64,000 nucleotides of DNA from Ewingella sp. CoE-038-23 (GCF_040419245.1 NZ_JAZHOH010000001.1:4154001-4218000), one strand, 5' to 3'. Counted from the stretch's first letter, positions 26,471 to 36,592 are shown. The notes: generated from the letters alone by a model not told the origin. Numbers and translations are program-made.

Positions 26471-27994
26471 CTACTTCTTGCGACCACCCATAATAGAGCC
26501 AAGCACGCCGCGCAGGATCTGCCGACCTAAGTCGCGCGCCATGCTTTTGGCTGCGACCTGCACCACCCCGTCTTTTTTCCCGCCACGCGGGCCGGTAGAG
26601 CCGAAGAGGATCTCATTCAAGCTGCCCATCAAGCCGCCACCCTCAGCCTGCGTTGCAGCCGGCTTTTGCGCCGCCGTGCCAGCAGGCTGTGCCACGGTGC
26701 CAAAGCCCTGAGCCTGAATCTTTTCATACGCCGACTCGCGGTCAATGGCATCTTCATACCGGCCATAGAGTGGCGATTTGTTCAGCGCGCTATTCATCCC
26801 CTCATCGCCGAGCATGCCCATTTTGGATTCTGGCGCGATAACCATCGCCCGCTCGACCACGTTCGGGCGCCCCTTCTCATCAAGGAAGGAGACCAGCGCT
26901 TCGCCGACGCCCAGCTCGGAAATTGCCGTTTCAGCATCAAATTTCGGGTTTGCGCGCAGGGTCTGCGCCGCCGCTTTCACCGCCTTCTGGTCACGCGGCG
27001 TGAAAGCTCGCAGGGCGTGCTGCACGCGATTTCCCAGTTGGCCGAGCACGCTGTCAGGAATATCCAGCGGGTTCTGGGTGACGAAATAGATACCCACCCC
27101 TTTCGAGCGGATCAGGCGAACGACCTGTTCAATCTTGGTCAGCAGCGCGGCGGGGGCGTCGGTGAACAGCAGGTGCGCTTCGTCGAAGAAGAACACCAAC
27201 TTTGGCTGCTCGGGGTCGCCCACTTCTGGCAGATGCTCAAAAAGCTCCGCCAACAGCCAAAGCAGGAACACGGCGTACAGCTTCGGCTGGTTAATCAGTT
27301 TATCCGCCGCCAGCAGGTTAATGATGCCCTGCCCATTGGCGTCAGTTTTCATCAAGTCCTTGATATCCAACATAGGTTCGCCGAAGAACTGGTTGGCGCC
27401 CTGTCCTTCCAGCGTCAGCAGCCCGCGCTGAATTGCGCCAATGGAAGCCGACGAAATGTTGCCGTACTGGGTCTGGAACTGTTTGGCGTTGTCGCCGACC
27501 ACTTGCACCATTGCGCGCAGGTCTTTCATGTCGAGCAGCAGCATGCCGCTGTCATCGGCAATCTTAAACACCAGATTGAGCACGCCGGTTTGCACTTCGT
27601 TCAGGTCGAGCAAGCGGGCGAGCAGCAGTGGACCAAGATCCGACACCGTGGCGCGGATCGGATGGCCTTTCTCGGCAAAAATATCCCATGGAATAATAGT
27701 GCAAGCCCGCGGCTGCCAGTCAGTCACACCAATGCCCTGAAGCCGCGCATTCAGCTTGTCCGACGCCACGCCCGGTGCGCCAATCCCTGACAAATCACCT
27801 TTCACATCGGCCAAAAATACCGGCACGCCGATACGCGAAAATTGCTCGGCCATGCGTTGAAGGGTCACGGTTTTACCCGTGCCGGTCGCGCCGGTGATTA
27901 AACCGTGGCGGTTAGCCAGCGCAGGCAGTAGCGTCAAGTTTTGCACGGGTTTGCCATCCTGCATGGCAATCGCGATCAGGCGGGGTTCACTCAT
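26471..27994 (-). CDS. yjgR: HerA-like ATPase YjgR (DUF853)
   Basis: A 507-residue P-loop ATPase of the HerA/FtsK-like superfamily, family DUF853, about the length of E. coli YjgR. Walker A is [12 protein letters not shown] at about residues 35-46, and Walker B is [12 protein letters not shown]. The C-terminal region is low in complexity (Ala/Gln rich around 430-450) before [16 protein letters not shown]. Role unknown. In E. coli yjgR is elsewhere on the chromosome; here it stands alone between yhfG and ppiA with its own terminator. Confidence 0.9.
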   Translation of the reverse strand: MSEPRLIAIAMQDGKPVQNLTLLPALANRHGLITGATGTGKTVTLQRMAEQFSRIGVPVFLADVKGDLSGIGAPGVASDKLNARLQGIGVTDWQPRACTIIPWDIFAEKGHPIRATVSDLGPLLLARLLDLNEVQTGVLNLVFKIADDSGMLLLDMKDLRAMVQVVGDNAKQFQTQYGNISSASIGAIQRGLLTLEGQGANQFFGEPMLDIKDLMKTDANGQGIINLLAADKLINQPKLYAVFLLWLLAELFEHLPEVGDPEQPKLVFFFDEAHLLFTDAPAALLTKIEQVVRLIRSKGVGIYFVTQNPLDIPDSVLGQLGNRVQHALRAFTPRDQKAVKAAAQTLRANPKFDAETAISELGVGEALVSFLDEKGRPNVVERAMVIAPESKMGMLGDEGMNSALNKSPLYGRYEDAIDRESAYEKIQAQGFGTVAQPAGTAAQKPAATQAEGGGLMGSLNEILFGSTGPRGGKKDGVVQVAAKSMARDLGRQILRGVLGSIMGGRKK

Positions 27995-28084
27995 TTCATT
28001 ATCCTTTGAACAGGGGTGGGTTCTGGCACTGATTAAAACCTATAAGGCAGATGAATAGGCGTCAAGAAATCCGAATTTTCGACA

Positions 28085-28110
28085 TAAAAAAGCCTCCGGA
28101 TAGGAGGCTT
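28085..28110 (-). terminator. ppiA intrinsic terminator
   Basis: An 8-bp stem AAGCCTCC/GGAGGCTT with a five-base loop, followed on the minus strand by a T-run, 25 bp after the ppiA stop. Confidence 0.88.
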
Positions 28111-28134
28111 TCGCATTCTTGCTGCTGGCTTAAA

Positions 28135-28704
28135 TTATGGCAGGACTTTGGCAGAAAGGATAACCACTGGCGTGGTTGGCACATTCTGGTATGGGCCTAC
28201 GTTATCGGTTTTCACCTGAGCGATTTTATCAACCACGTCCATCCCCTTGATAACCTTGCCGAATACCGCATAACCGAAGTCACGCTGGCCGTGGTCGAGG
28301 AAGGCGTTGTCAGCCACGTTGAAGAAGAACTGGCTGGTCGCGCTGTCTTTCTCAGAAGTACGCGCCATAGCGATGGTGCCGCGCAGGTTACGCAAGCCAT
28401 TGTCAGCTTCGTTTTTTATTGGCGCTTTGGTCTGCTTCTGCTGCATGTCAGTGGTGAAACCGCCACCCTGAATCATGAAGCCTGGAATAACGCGGTGGAA
28501 AATGGTGTTGTTGTAGTAACCACTTTGCGCGTAATCGACAAAATTCTTCACAGAAACCGGTGCTTTAGCACTGTCGAGTTCGACTTCGATATTACCTGCG
28601 GAGGTCGTCAGCAGTACGTGTTGCTGTGCGGCAGCGAGTGCGGCAGGTGACAGCGCGGTGAGGGAGAGCAGCGCAGTGACGGTCACTAAAGTACGTTTAA
28701 ACAT
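28135..28704 (-). CDS. ppiA: Periplasmic peptidyl-prolyl isomerase A (cyclophilin)
   Basis: A 189-residue cyclophilin with a Sec signal peptide ([18 protein letters not shown], then cleavage near ALA-A at about residue 25). The cyclophilin core includes [15 protein letters not shown] with the catalytic Arg/Phe, and ATSQFFFN. The start at 28704 is used because AAGGA precedes it and it gives a clean signal peptide; an upstream in-frame start at 28722 would add six polar residues. It catalyses proline isomerisation in the periplasm. E. coli has tsgA next; here an accessory carbohydrate block takes that place. Confidence 0.95.
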   Translation of the reverse strand: MFKRTLVTVTALLSLTALSPAALAAAQQHVLLTTSAGNIEVELDSAKAPVSVKNFVDYAQSGYYNNTIFHRVIPGFMIQGGGFTTDMQQKQTKAPIKNEADNGLRNLRGTIAMARTSEKDSATSQFFFNVADNAFLDHGQRDFGYAVFGKVIKGMDVVDKIAQVKTDNVGPYQNVPTTPVVILSAKVLP

Positions 28705-28738
28705 GACGATTCCTTTATCCAAAATACAAACAACTGTA

Positions 28739-28802
28739 CCCGATAGATTTCAAGATGCAGCTAGGCGGCAGCCCGCGCGGCTTCAGCTCGAAATCTAACG
28801 GG
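28739..28802. repeat. Small imperfect palindromic intergenic element
   Basis: Arms CCCGATAGATTTC and GAAATCTAACGGG pair at 12 of 13 positions across a GC-rich centre containing AGGCGGCAGCCCGCGCGGC. It resembles a short form of the REP/ERIC-like palindromes with ATTTCAAG...GCAG arms found in Yersinia and Serratia intergenic regions. It lies in the 5' region of ppiA. Confidence 0.55.
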
Positions 28803-28933
28803 ATAAACCCATTGATTCTAAAGAGCCTATACCTACAGTGCCAGAGCTTTACTTTTATTTACGTATAGCTATGACCTGCCAAGTAAAAAAAAGTTTTGTC
28901 GGCTATCTCTCGCTTTGTGACATGGGGGGTTTT

Positions 28934-28980
28934 TTGACAACGCTATCCGGCTAAGATATAAAAATGAGAGCGCTCTCATT
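28934..28980 (+). promoter_or_regulatory. Promoter and LacI-type operator of the PTS IIB/GH4 operon
   Basis: TTGACA (28934-28939) and TATAAA (28957-28962) are separated by 17 bp, a near-consensus sigma-70 promoter. Directly after the -10 lies the perfect 18-bp palindrome AATGAGAGCGCTCTCATT (28963-28980), with the central CG typical of LacI/GalR operators. It covers the start site and should be repressed by the LacI-family protein encoded 1.7 kb downstream. Confidence 0.88.
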
Positions 28981-29036
28981 CTTCAATTTTAATCACCTAT
29001 CACTGAATCACACTTTCAAAAAGGCAGGAGTCGAAC

Positions 29037-29360
29037 ATGAAAAAAATTGTCCTTTGCTGTGCCGCAGGAATGTCGACCAGTATGTTGGTTCAGCGAATGC
29101 TGAGTGAGGCGAAAACCCGCGAGCTGGACGTCGACGTGCGCGCCGTGCCGGTGGCCGAGTTTGAACACATTATTGGCGAAGCCGACGTGGTGCTGCTCGG
29201 CCCGCAGGTACGCTATGAACTGGCCCGTCTCTCTGACCTCGCCGCCCCGCTCGGCAAGAAAGTCGCGGTAATAGACATGATGGATTACGGCACCATGCGC
29301 GGCGACAAAGTGCTGGCGACGGCGCTGGAGCTTATCGGAGGTGCCCATGAGTCAGTTTAA
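29037..29360 (+). CDS. PTS lactose/cellobiose-type IIB component
   Basis: A 107-residue cytosolic phosphocarrier of the lactose/cellobiose PTS IIB family. The phosphorylation cysteine is Cys8 in LCCAAGMSTSMLV, and VVLLGPQVRYEL is the second family block. GGCAGGAG precedes the ATG. It overlaps the following GH4 gene by 14 bp, so the two are coupled. No IIA or IIC partner is encoded in the window, so it must work with components encoded elsewhere or be a remnant of a full system. Confidence 0.88.
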   Translation: MKKIVLCCAAGMSTSMLVQRMLSEAKTRELDVDVRAVPVAEFEHIIGEADVVLLGPQVRYELARLSDLAAPLGKKVAVIDMMDYGTMRGDKVLATALELIGGAHESV

Positions 29361-30654
29361 AATCACCATTATCGGCGGTGGCAGCAGCTACACGCCGGAG
29401 CTGGTCGAAGGCTTGATCCTACGCTTTAACGAGCTGCCGGTCACCGAACTGGCCTTAGTGGATGTCGAAGCGGGCCGCGAAAAAGTCACCATTATCTCCG
29501 AGCTGACCCGCCGCATGCTGGCGAAAGCCGGGCTGGAGCACGTCAAAGTTAGCGTGCATTTCCAGCTGGATGACGCCATTCGCGACGCCAAATTCGTGCT
29601 CACCCAGCTGCGCGTCGGCCAGCTCCCTGCCCGCGCCGCCGACGAGCGCCTCGGCTTGAAGTATGGCCTGATTGGCCAAGAAACCACCGGCGTGGGCGGC
29701 TTTGCCAAGGCGCTGCGTACCATCCCAGTGCTGCTAGAAATTGCTCGAAAAGTTGAAGAGTTAGCGCCAGATGCCTTCATCATCAACTTCACCAACCCGG
29801 CTGGGATCGTCACCGAAGCCGTGGCCCGCCACAGCAAAGCCAAAATCATTGGCCTGTGCAACGTACCCATCACCATGCACCACATGATTTCGAAAATGCT
29901 TGGCGCGAAGGATGAGGATATTCATCTGCAGTTCGCCGGGCTGAACCACATGGTGTGGGTACATCGCGTGCTGGAAAACGGCCAAGACGTGACGCAAAAA
30001 ACGCTGGATCTGCTGTGCGACGGCGCGACGTTGACCATGAACAACATCAAGGATCAGCCGTGGAAGCCTGAGCTGCTGCGGGCGCTGGGGGTGATCCCTT
30101 GTCCATATCACCGCTATTTCTATCTGCCGCGCGCCATGCTGGAAGATGAGATTAAACAGGCGGCGGACGGCGGAACCCGTGCCGAAAAAGTGATGCAGGT
30201 GGAGAAAGAGCTGTTCGCGCTGTACGCCGATCCGAATCTGAATACCAAGCCGGAGCAGCTGAGTTTCCGCGGCGGCTCCTTCTATTCGGAAGTGGCACTG
30301 GAACTGATTCGCTCAATCCATAATAATCTCGGCACGCAAATGGTGGTAAATACATCAAATCACGGCGCTATTCATGGCTTACCGGATGACGCCGTGGTAG
30401 AAACCAACTGTATTATCGACGCCCACGGCGCGACGCCGCTGGTGTTCGGGCGCTTAGCGCCGGTACTGCATACGCTGGCGGATCAGGTGAAAACCTTTGA
30501 GCGCCTGACCATCGACTGCGCGGTGCACGGCGACCGACAAAGCGGCCTGCTGGCGCTGATGACCAACCCGTTGGTCGGCGACGCCGCGCTGGCACAACAA
30601 CTCTTCGATGAGGTTTTACAGCTCAACGCGCCGTATTTACCTCAATTTAGATAA
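29347..30654 (+). CDS. GH4 6-phospho-glycosidase (6-phospho-beta-glucosidase type)
   Basis: A 435-residue glycoside hydrolase family 4 enzyme, which uses NAD+ and a divalent metal in a redox elimination mechanism. The Rossmann loop is ITIIGGGSSYTPELVEGL; metal- and substrate-binding parts include GLCNVPI and GLNHMVW. The closest named family is LicH/ChbF-type 6-phospho-beta-glucosidase. The ATG at 29347 has GGAGGTGCCC before it. It would cleave a disaccharide phosphate delivered by a cellobiose-type PTS, consistent with the IIB gene just upstream. Confidence 0.9.
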   Translation: MSQFKITIIGGGSSYTPELVEGLILRFNELPVTELALVDVEAGREKVTIISELTRRMLAKAGLEHVKVSVHFQLDDAIRDAKFVLTQLRVGQLPARAADERLGLKYGLIGQETTGVGGFAKALRTIPVLLEIARKVEELAPDAFIINFTNPAGIVTEAVARHSKAKIIGLCNVPITMHHMISKMLGAKDEDIHLQFAGLNHMVWVHRVLENGQDVTQKTLDLLCDGATLTMNNIKDQPWKPELLRALGVIPCPYHRYFYLPRAMLEDEIKQAADGGTRAEKVMQVEKELFALYADPNLNTKPEQLSFRGGSFYSEVALELIRSIHNNLGTQMVVNTSNHGAIHGLPDDAVVETNCIIDAHGATPLVFGRLAPVLHTLADQVKTFERLTIDCAVHGDRQSGLLALMTNPLVGDAALAQQLFDEVLQLNAPYLPQFR

Positions 30655-30692
30655 TTTCCCTGCCCCTGACTGGCGGGGCTACAGGAGCCAGT

Positions 30693-31703
30693 ATGGTGAC
30701 ATTGGAAGACGTCGCAGCCTATGCCGGAGTGTCCCGGGCCACCGTTTCTCGGGTGGTGAATGGCGACCAAAAGGTCAAAGCAGCCACGCGTGAAATCGTG
30801 GTTCGGGCCATCGCGATGTTGGGCTACAGCCCGCATCCGGCGGCCCGTGCGCTGGCGTCGAGCCAAAGCCATACGCTGGGGTTAGTCACCACCTCCTATC
30901 GCGGTGCTTTTTTTGGCGCGCTGATGGACGTGGTGCAAACCGAAGCCGAGTCGCAGGGGAAGCAGTTAGTCGTCACTCAAGGGCGTGATAGCGAGGAGAA
31001 CGAACAGCAGGCCATTGCGCGGCTGTTCGGCTTACGCTGTGACGGCCTGATCCTGCACGTGCGCCACATCAGCGATGAACGCCTGAAACAGCTGGCCCAC
31101 GACAACAATCCTTTCGTGCTGCTCGACCGTCTGGTGCCCGGACTGGAATCTCGCTGCATCAGCTTCGACCACGCCCTCGCCAGCCGCATCGCCACCCAGA
31201 TGCTGCTCGACGCCGGTCATCGGCAAATAGCCTGCATCAGCGGGCCGCTGCAACGCCACTCCGCCAAACTGCGCTGGCAAGGCTTCGCCGATGCCATGCA
31301 GCAGGCGGGAATTGCACCCTTGGCGACGCTGGAAGGGGATTACAAGCTGGATAGCGGCTTTCGCCACACCGATACCTTGTTACGCCAGCCGGTGAAGCCG
31401 ACGGCGATTTACTGCTGCAACGAGGATATGGCAATTGGCGCCCTGCTGGCGATCAGCGAACACCGCCTGCGGGTGCCAGAAGACATTTCGCTGATTTGCT
31501 ACGACAGCGGCGAACGCGCCGAGTTTGTGCGCCCGGCGCTGACCAGCGTGCACTTCCCGATAACCGACATGGCGCAGTTCGCCACGCGGCTACTGCTGGA
31601 TGAACTGTCGCTCGAGGGCGATATCCTCCACCAGCAGTTCCCACCGAAAATCGTCAGCCGCGACTCTATCGCGCCACCGCGCACTGACGCGCAGGCCGTC
31701 TAA
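30693..31703 (+). CDS. LacI-family repressor of the PTS IIB/GH4 operon
   Basis: A 336-residue LacI/GalR regulator. The DNA-binding head is [23 protein letters not shown], followed by the hinge helix with PAARALASS and a periplasmic-binding-like sugar domain ([17 protein letters not shown], then DGLILHVRH). It is the third gene of the operon, 38 bp after the GH4 gene, and probably binds the palindrome at 28963-28980 to autoregulate. Inducer is likely a phosphorylated or free disaccharide. Its 3' end overlaps the convergent codA gene by 4 bp. Confidence 0.92.
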   Translation: MVTLEDVAAYAGVSRATVSRVVNGDQKVKAATREIVVRAIAMLGYSPHPAARALASSQSHTLGLVTTSYRGAFFGALMDVVQTEAESQGKQLVVTQGRDSEENEQQAIARLFGLRCDGLILHVRHISDERLKQLAHDNNPFVLLDRLVPGLESRCISFDHALASRIATQMLLDAGHRQIACISGPLQRHSAKLRWQGFADAMQQAGIAPLATLEGDYKLDSGFRHTDTLLRQPVKPTAIYCCNEDMAIGALLAISEHRLRVPEDISLICYDSGERAEFVRPALTSVHFPITDMAQFATRLLLDELSLEGDILHQQFPPKIVSRDSIAPPRTDAQAV

Positions 31704-32983
31704 CTGTTGAAGTTGACCGACTCGGTTTTCTGCAAATGGATCACCGTCTGCGCGGGCTGCGTCTCGGCAATCACCACCCCGCGACGGATGGAGTAGCGCA
31801 CTGGCGTCTGGCGGCGCACGGCGTCGAATCCGCTCTCAGCCGGGAGAATCACCAGATTGGCTTCATTGCCACTTTTCAAGTTATAGCCTTGAAGATTCAG
31901 GGTTTTGGCGCTGTAAGTGGTGATTAACTTCAGGCCATCGTCAATCTGCTGGTAGCCCATCAGTTGGCAGACATGCAGCCCCATGTGCAGCACTTGCAGC
32001 ATGTTGGCGGTGCCCAGCGGATACCACGGGTCGAACACGTCATCGTGGCCGAAACAGACGTTAATCCCGGCGTCGAGCATCTCTTTCACCCGCGTCACGC
32101 CGCGACGTTTCGGGTAAGTGTCAAAGCGACCTTGCAGATGAATATTCACCAGCGGGTTGGCGACGAAGTTAATGCCGGACATCTTCAGCAAGCGGAACAG
32201 CCGCGAGGTATATGCCCCGTTGTAAGAGTGCATCGCGGTGGTATGGCTGGCGGTGACGCGCGCGCCCATATTTTCGCGCAGGGCAAGAGCCGCGACGGTT
32301 TCCACAAAGCGCGACTGCTCGTCATCGATTTCATCGCAGTGCACATCGACCAGCTTGTGGTACTTTTGCGCCAGCGCGAAGGTCTTGTGCAGCGACTCCA
32401 CGCCATACTCGCGGGTGAATTCAAAGTGCGGAATTGCCCCCACCACGTCGGCCCCCAGCCTCAGCGCCTCTTCCAGCAAGGCTTCGCCATTGGGATAGGA
32501 CATGATGCCTTCCTGTGGGAAAGCGACAATCTGTACGTCGACCCAGGGCGCGACTTCGGCCTTCACTTCCAGCATGGCTTTCAGCGCGGTCAGCGTTGGG
32601 TCAGAGACATCCACGTGGGTTCGCACATGCTGGATACCGTTGGCAATCTGCCACTTGAGGGTCTGCCACGCACGCGCTTTAACGTCTTCGTGAGTCAGCT
32701 GCGCCTTGCGCTCGGCCCATCGTTCAATGCCTTCGAACAGGGTGCCGGACTGGTTCCAAGCAGGTTGCCCGGCAGTCTGGGTGGTATCGAGATGAATATG
32801 CGGTTCGACAAACGGCGGGATCGCCAGCCCGCCCTGAGCATCCAGCACGCCCTCGGTCTGCCCATTCCCCTGTGGCTGACTGGTGATTTGGCGAATGCGC
32901 CCGCCTTCGATTTGAATCTGCCACAACCCGTCGGCGTAAGGCAGTCGAACGTTTTTGATAGTCTGCAAACTGGTCTGAGTCAC
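31700..32983 (-). CDS. codA: Cytosine deaminase CodA
   Basis: A 427-residue amidohydrolase, same length as E. coli CodA, with its typical blocks [15 protein letters not shown] (metal histidines), DVHCDEIDD (His, catalytic Glu) and [12 protein letters not shown] (Asp). It deaminates cytosine to uracil. In E. coli it is preceded by the permease codB; no codB is present here, so cytosine uptake must be encoded elsewhere or the enzyme acts on an internal pool. It stands between the LacI gene and nudI as part of the block that replaces tsgA. Confidence 0.95.
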   Translation of the reverse strand: MTQTSLQTIKNVRLPYADGLWQIQIEGGRIRQITSQPQGNGQTEGVLDAQGGLAIPPFVEPHIHLDTTQTAGQPAWNQSGTLFEGIERWAERKAQLTHEDVKARAWQTLKWQIANGIQHVRTHVDVSDPTLTALKAMLEVKAEVAPWVDVQIVAFPQEGIMSYPNGEALLEEALRLGADVVGAIPHFEFTREYGVESLHKTFALAQKYHKLVDVHCDEIDDEQSRFVETVAALALRENMGARVTASHTTAMHSYNGAYTSRLFRLLKMSGINFVANPLVNIHLQGRFDTYPKRRGVTRVKEMLDAGINVCFGHDDVFDPWYPLGTANMLQVLHMGLHVCQLMGYQQIDDGLKLITTYSAKTLNLQGYNLKSGNEANLVILPAESGFDAVRRQTPVRYSIRRGVVIAETQPAQTVIHLQKTESVNFNS

Positions 32984-33117
32984 CTGTTACCTCGCTGAGA
33001 TTTTGATGTTCTTTGCCCACAATAGCGGAAACCGCCCACAAGTCGACACCTCACACAGTCCTGATGCCATTCATTCGGTATTCTTGAAGAAACATCATCA
33101 CAGACTAAAGGATTTGT

Positions 33118-33543
33118 ATGCGCCAAAGGATAATTGTTTGCCCATTAATTGAGTATCAAGGCACCTATTTACTCTGCAAGATGGCTGCCCACAAAGGCGT
33201 TTTCCCGGGTCAGTGGGCGTTATCTGGCGGTGGGGTAGAACCAGGTGAGACAATACTAGAGGCATTATTGCGAGAAATACGCGAAGAACTTGGCGATGCT
33301 CTTGAGCTGGAAAAAATTGAACCTTGGATATTTAGGGATGATGTGAGAGTGAAAACCTACCAAGATGGTTCGCAAGAAGAGATTTATATGATTTACCTAC
33401 TCTTCAACTGTTTGGCAAAAAATAATAACGTCACAATTAACGACGAGTTTGAGAGTTTTGCGTGGGTTCATCCGGCAGACCTATCCCAATACGATTTGAA
33501 TGAGGCAACCCAGATCACCCTTAAACAGCGGGGATTGCTCTAG
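33118..33543 (+). CDS. nudI: Nudix hydrolase NudI
   Basis: A 141-residue Nudix protein resembling E. coli NudI (YfaO), a pyrimidine deoxynucleoside triphosphatase. The N-terminal segment [12 protein letters not shown] and the Nudix box G(5)-E-x(5)-REIREELG, here [23 protein letters not shown] read in parts, are intact, as is [10 protein letters not shown]. It has AAAGGA upstream of the ATG at 33118. Its lower GC content than flanking genes suggests separate acquisition. Confidence 0.9.
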   Translation: MRQRIIVCPLIEYQGTYLLCKMAAHKGVFPGQWALSGGGVEPGETILEALLREIREELGDALELEKIEPWIFRDDVRVKTYQDGSQEEIYMIYLLFNCLAKNNNVTINDEFESFAWVHPADLSQYDLNEATQITLKQRGLL

Positions 33544-33602
33544 CATAGATAAACCTATTTAAAATCGCCCACTTACATAAAAACCAATATAAATCAGTCA
33601 AA

Positions 33603-33645
33603 TACCACCTAGGGAGTATATTAGAGGCGGCTTGATTTGCGTCAA
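33603..33645 (+). promoter_or_regulatory. nirB promoter: NarL/NarP 7-2-7 site and FNR site
   Basis: TTGATTTGCGTCAA (33632-33645) matches the FNR consensus TTGAT-N4-ATCAA at 9 of 10. TACCACCTAGGGAGTA (33603-33618) is an inverted 7-2-7 heptamer pair of the NarL/NarP type, centred 28 bp upstream of the FNR centre. This equals the -69.5 and -41.5 spacing I recall for E. coli nirB. A TATGTT at 33667-33672 fits the -10. Expression should be anaerobic and nitrate/nitrite dependent. Confidence 0.85.
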
Positions 33646-33702
33646 GGTGCCCGACTTCACGCGCGTTATGTTGAGCCTATAGAAATCAATTCCGAGGCAA
33701 AC

Positions 33703-36255
33703 ATGAGCAAAGTCAGACTGGCGATTATTGGTAACGGCATGGTCGGCCATCGCTTTATTGAAGATTTACTGGATAAAGCCGAGCCGGGCCAGTTCGATAT
33801 CACGGTATTTTGTGAAGAGCCGCGCGTCGCCTACGACCGCGTTCATCTTTCCTCCTATTTTTCCCACCACACCGCCGAAGAGTTATCTCTGGTGCGCGAA
33901 GGCTTCTACGAGAAGCACGGCGTTAAGGTGCTGATCGGCGAGCGAGCTATCACGCTGAACCGTGCCGAAAAGGTGATTCACTCCAGCAGCGGCCGCACCC
34001 TCTATTACGACAAACTGGTGATCGCCACCGGCTCCTACCCGTGGGTGCCGCCGATTGCCGGGTCTGACGGCCAGGACTGCTTCGTCTATCGCACCATTGA
34101 AGACCTGCACGCCATTGAAGCCTGCGCCCGTCGCAGCAAGCGCGGCGCGGTGGTCGGCGGCGGCCTGTTGGGGCTGGAAGCCGCAGGCGCGCTGAAAAAT
34201 CTGGGCGTCGAAACCCATGTAATTGAATTCGCCCCCGGCCTGATGGCCGAACAGCTCGACGTGATGGGCGGCAACCAGCTGCGGCAGAAAATCGAAAGCA
34301 TGGGCGTGCAAGTTCATACCGCGAAGAACACCAAAGAGATCTCCCAAGGCGGCCAGTTCGCCCGCAAAACCATGGCTTTCGCCGACGGCAGCTCGCTGGA
34401 AGTGGATTTCATCGTCTTCTCCACCGGTATCCGCCCGCAGGACAAGCTGGCGCGCCAGTGTGATTTAGAGATTGCGCCGCGCGGCGGCATTGTGATCAAC
34501 GACCAGTGCCAGACCAGCGACGCGGATGTCTACGCCATCGGCGAATGCGCCTCGTGGAACCAGCGCACCTTCGGCTTGGTTGCGCCGGGCTATAAAATGG
34601 CTCAGGTCACCGCCGACCATCTGTTAGGTCGCGAAAACCAGTTCACCGGCGCAGACATGAGCGCCAAGCTCAAGCTGCTGGGCGTTGACGTGGCGGGTAT
34701 CGGCGACGCCCATGCCCGCACCGAGGGCGCACGCAGTTACGTCTACCTCGATGAAAGCAAAGCCTTATACAAGCGTCTGGTGGTCAGCGAAGACAACAAA
34801 ACCCTGCTCGGCGCGGTGTTGGTCGGCGACACCAGCGATTACGGCAATCTGCTGCAATTGGTGCTCAACAGCATTCCACTGCCGGAAAATCCGGACGCGC
34901 TGATCCTGCCAGCCCACGCGGGCAGCGGCGGCGCGGTGATTGGTACCGACGCCCTGCCGGAAAGCGCGCAAATCTGCTCCTGCTTCGACGTGACCAAGGG
35001 CGACATTATCAAAGCGGTTCAGGGCGGTTGCCACACGGTGGCGGAGCTGAAATCCACCACCAAAGCCGGCACCGGCTGCGGCGGCTGCATTCCGCTGGTG
35101 ACCCAAGTGCTGAACGCCGAGCTGAGCAAGCAAGGCATAGAGGTGAATCATCACCTGTGCGAGCACTTCGCCTATTCGCGTCAGGAGCTTTACCACCTGA
35201 TCCGCGTCGAAGGCATTAAGTCCTTCGAGCAGCTGCTGGCGAAATATGGTCAGGGCTACGGCTGCGAAGTTTGTAAACCGACCGTCGGCTCGCTGCTGGC
35301 CTCCTGCTGGAATGATTACGTGCTCAAACCGCAGCACGCGCCTCTTCAGGACACCAACGACGTGTTCCTCGCCAACATGCAGAAAGACGGCACTTACTCC
35401 GTTATTCCGCGCTCGCCGGGCGGCGAAATTACCCCGCAGGGCCTGCAAGCCATTGGCGAGATTGCCGCGGAATATAACCTCTATACCAAAATCACCGGCT
35501 CACAGCGCATCGGCATGTTCGGCGCGCAGAAAGATGATTTACCGGCAATTTGGCAGAAGCTAATTAATGCCGGATTCGAAACAGGCCAGGCTTACGCTAA
35601 GGCACTGCGCATGGCGAAAACCTGCGTAGGCAGCACCTGGTGCCGCTTTGGTGTCGGCGACAGCTTGGGCTTCGGCATCAGTCTGGAAAACCGCTACAAG
35701 GGCATCCGCACCCCGCACAAAATGAAATTCGGCGTTTCGGGCTGTACCCGTGAATGCTCAGAAGCTCAGGGCAAAGACGTGGGGATCATTGCCACCGAAA
35801 ACGGCTGGAACCTGTATGTCTGCGGCAACGGCGGCATGAAGCCACGTCACGGCGATTTGCTGGCGGCGGATTTGGACAACGACCAACTGCTGCAATACCT
35901 CGACCGCTTCATGATGTTCTACATCCGCACCGCCGATAAGCTGCAACGCACCTCGGTCTGGCTGGAGAGCCTCGAAGGTGGCATTGATTACCTGCGCAAA
36001 GTGATCATTGACGACAAGCTTGGCCTGAATGAGCAGTTGGAAGCGGAACTCGCCCGCCTGCGCGACTCGGCGGTCTGCGAATGGCAGGAAACGCTGAACG
36101 ACCCGGCGGCGCAAACCCGCTTCACCCACTTTATCAATAGCGCCCAGCGTGACCCGAACGTGCAGTTTGTCGGCGAGCGCCAGCAACACCGCCCTGCGCG
36201 GCCTGAAGAACGTATTCCCGTTAACCTGATTGACGCCGGGGAGGAAGTATTATGA
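33703..36255 (+). CDS. nirB: NADH-dependent nitrite reductase large subunit NirB
   Basis: An 850-residue cytosolic enzyme, close to the E. coli 847. In order: FAD-binding (RLAIIGNGMVGHRFIEDL) and NADH domains in the first 300 residues, a BFD-like [2Fe-2S] region with ICSCFDV and GTGCGGCIP, then the sulfite/nitrite reductase part with C-x5-C and C-x3-C ligands (AKTCVGSTWC and GVSGCTRECSE) for siroheme and a 4Fe-4S cluster. It reduces nitrite to ammonia with NADH. The start at 33703 has GAGG upstream. It overlaps nirD by 4 bp. Confidence 0.97.
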   Translation: MSKVRLAIIGNGMVGHRFIEDLLDKAEPGQFDITVFCEEPRVAYDRVHLSSYFSHHTAEELSLVREGFYEKHGVKVLIGERAITLNRAEKVIHSSSGRTLYYDKLVIATGSYPWVPPIAGSDGQDCFVYRTIEDLHAIEACARRSKRGAVVGGGLLGLEAAGALKNLGVETHVIEFAPGLMAEQLDVMGGNQLRQKIESMGVQVHTAKNTKEISQGGQFARKTMAFADGSSLEVDFIVFSTGIRPQDKLARQCDLEIAPRGGIVINDQCQTSDADVYAIGECASWNQRTFGLVAPGYKMAQVTADHLLGRENQFTGADMSAKLKLLGVDVAGIGDAHARTEGARSYVYLDESKALYKRLVVSEDNKTLLGAVLVGDTSDYGNLLQLVLNSIPLPENPDALILPAHAGSGGAVIGTDALPESAQICSCFDVTKGDIIKAVQGGCHTVAELKSTTKAGTGCGGCIPLVTQVLNAELSKQGIEVNHHLCEHFAYSRQELYHLIRVEGIKSFEQLLAKYGQGYGCEVCKPTVGSLLASCWNDYVLKPQHAPLQDTNDVFLANMQKDGTYSVIPRSPGGEITPQGLQAIGEIAAEYNLYTKITGSQRIGMFGAQKDDLPAIWQKLINAGFETGQAYAKALRMAKTCVGSTWCRFGVGDSLGFGISLENRYKGIRTPHKMKFGVSGCTRECSEAQGKDVGIIATENGWNLYVCGNGGMKPRHGDLLAADLDNDQLLQYLDRFMMFYIRTADKLQRTSVWLESLEGGIDYLRKVIIDDKLGLNEQLEAELARLRDSAVCEWQETLNDPAAQTRFTHFINSAQRDPNVQFVGERQQHRPARPEERIPVNLIDAGEEVL

Positions 36256-36578
36256 GCCAGTGGCTAACCCTTTGTTCTGTTGAACAAATTTTGCCGGGCT
36301 GCGGCGTTTGTGCGCTGGCCGGTGAACAGCAAGTGGCGCTATTCCGCCCGCGCGCCGATGAGCAGGTTTTTGCTTTATCGAATATTGACCCTTTCGCCCA
36401 AGCCAGCGTATTGTCGCGCGGCATCATCGCCGAACATCAGGGCGAGCTGTGGGTCGCCAGCCCGCTGAAAAAGCAGCATTTCCGCCTGACGGACGGACTG
36501 TGCATGGAAGATGAGAGTCACTCGATCACCGCCTACCCGACGCGAGTTCGCGACGGCAACGTGCAAATTAATCTTTAG
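36252..36578 (+). CDS. nirD: Nitrite reductase small subunit NirD
   Basis: A 108-residue Rieske-like small subunit, the size of E. coli NirD. The typical CxH/CxxH cluster ligands of Rieske proteins are not all present, as is normal for enterobacterial NirD. Residues such as [18 protein letters not shown] and [13 protein letters not shown] match the family. It is translationally coupled to nirB (ATGA overlap). The nitrite channel gene nirC, which follows nirD in E. coli, is absent, and cysG starts 14 bp after the stop. Confidence 0.95.
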   Translation: MSQWLTLCSVEQILPGCGVCALAGEQQVALFRPRADEQVFALSNIDPFAQASVLSRGIIAEHQGELWVASPLKKQHFRLTDGLCMEDESHSITAYPTRVRDGNVQINL

Positions 36579-36592
36579 GAGCGCCGCGCGCG

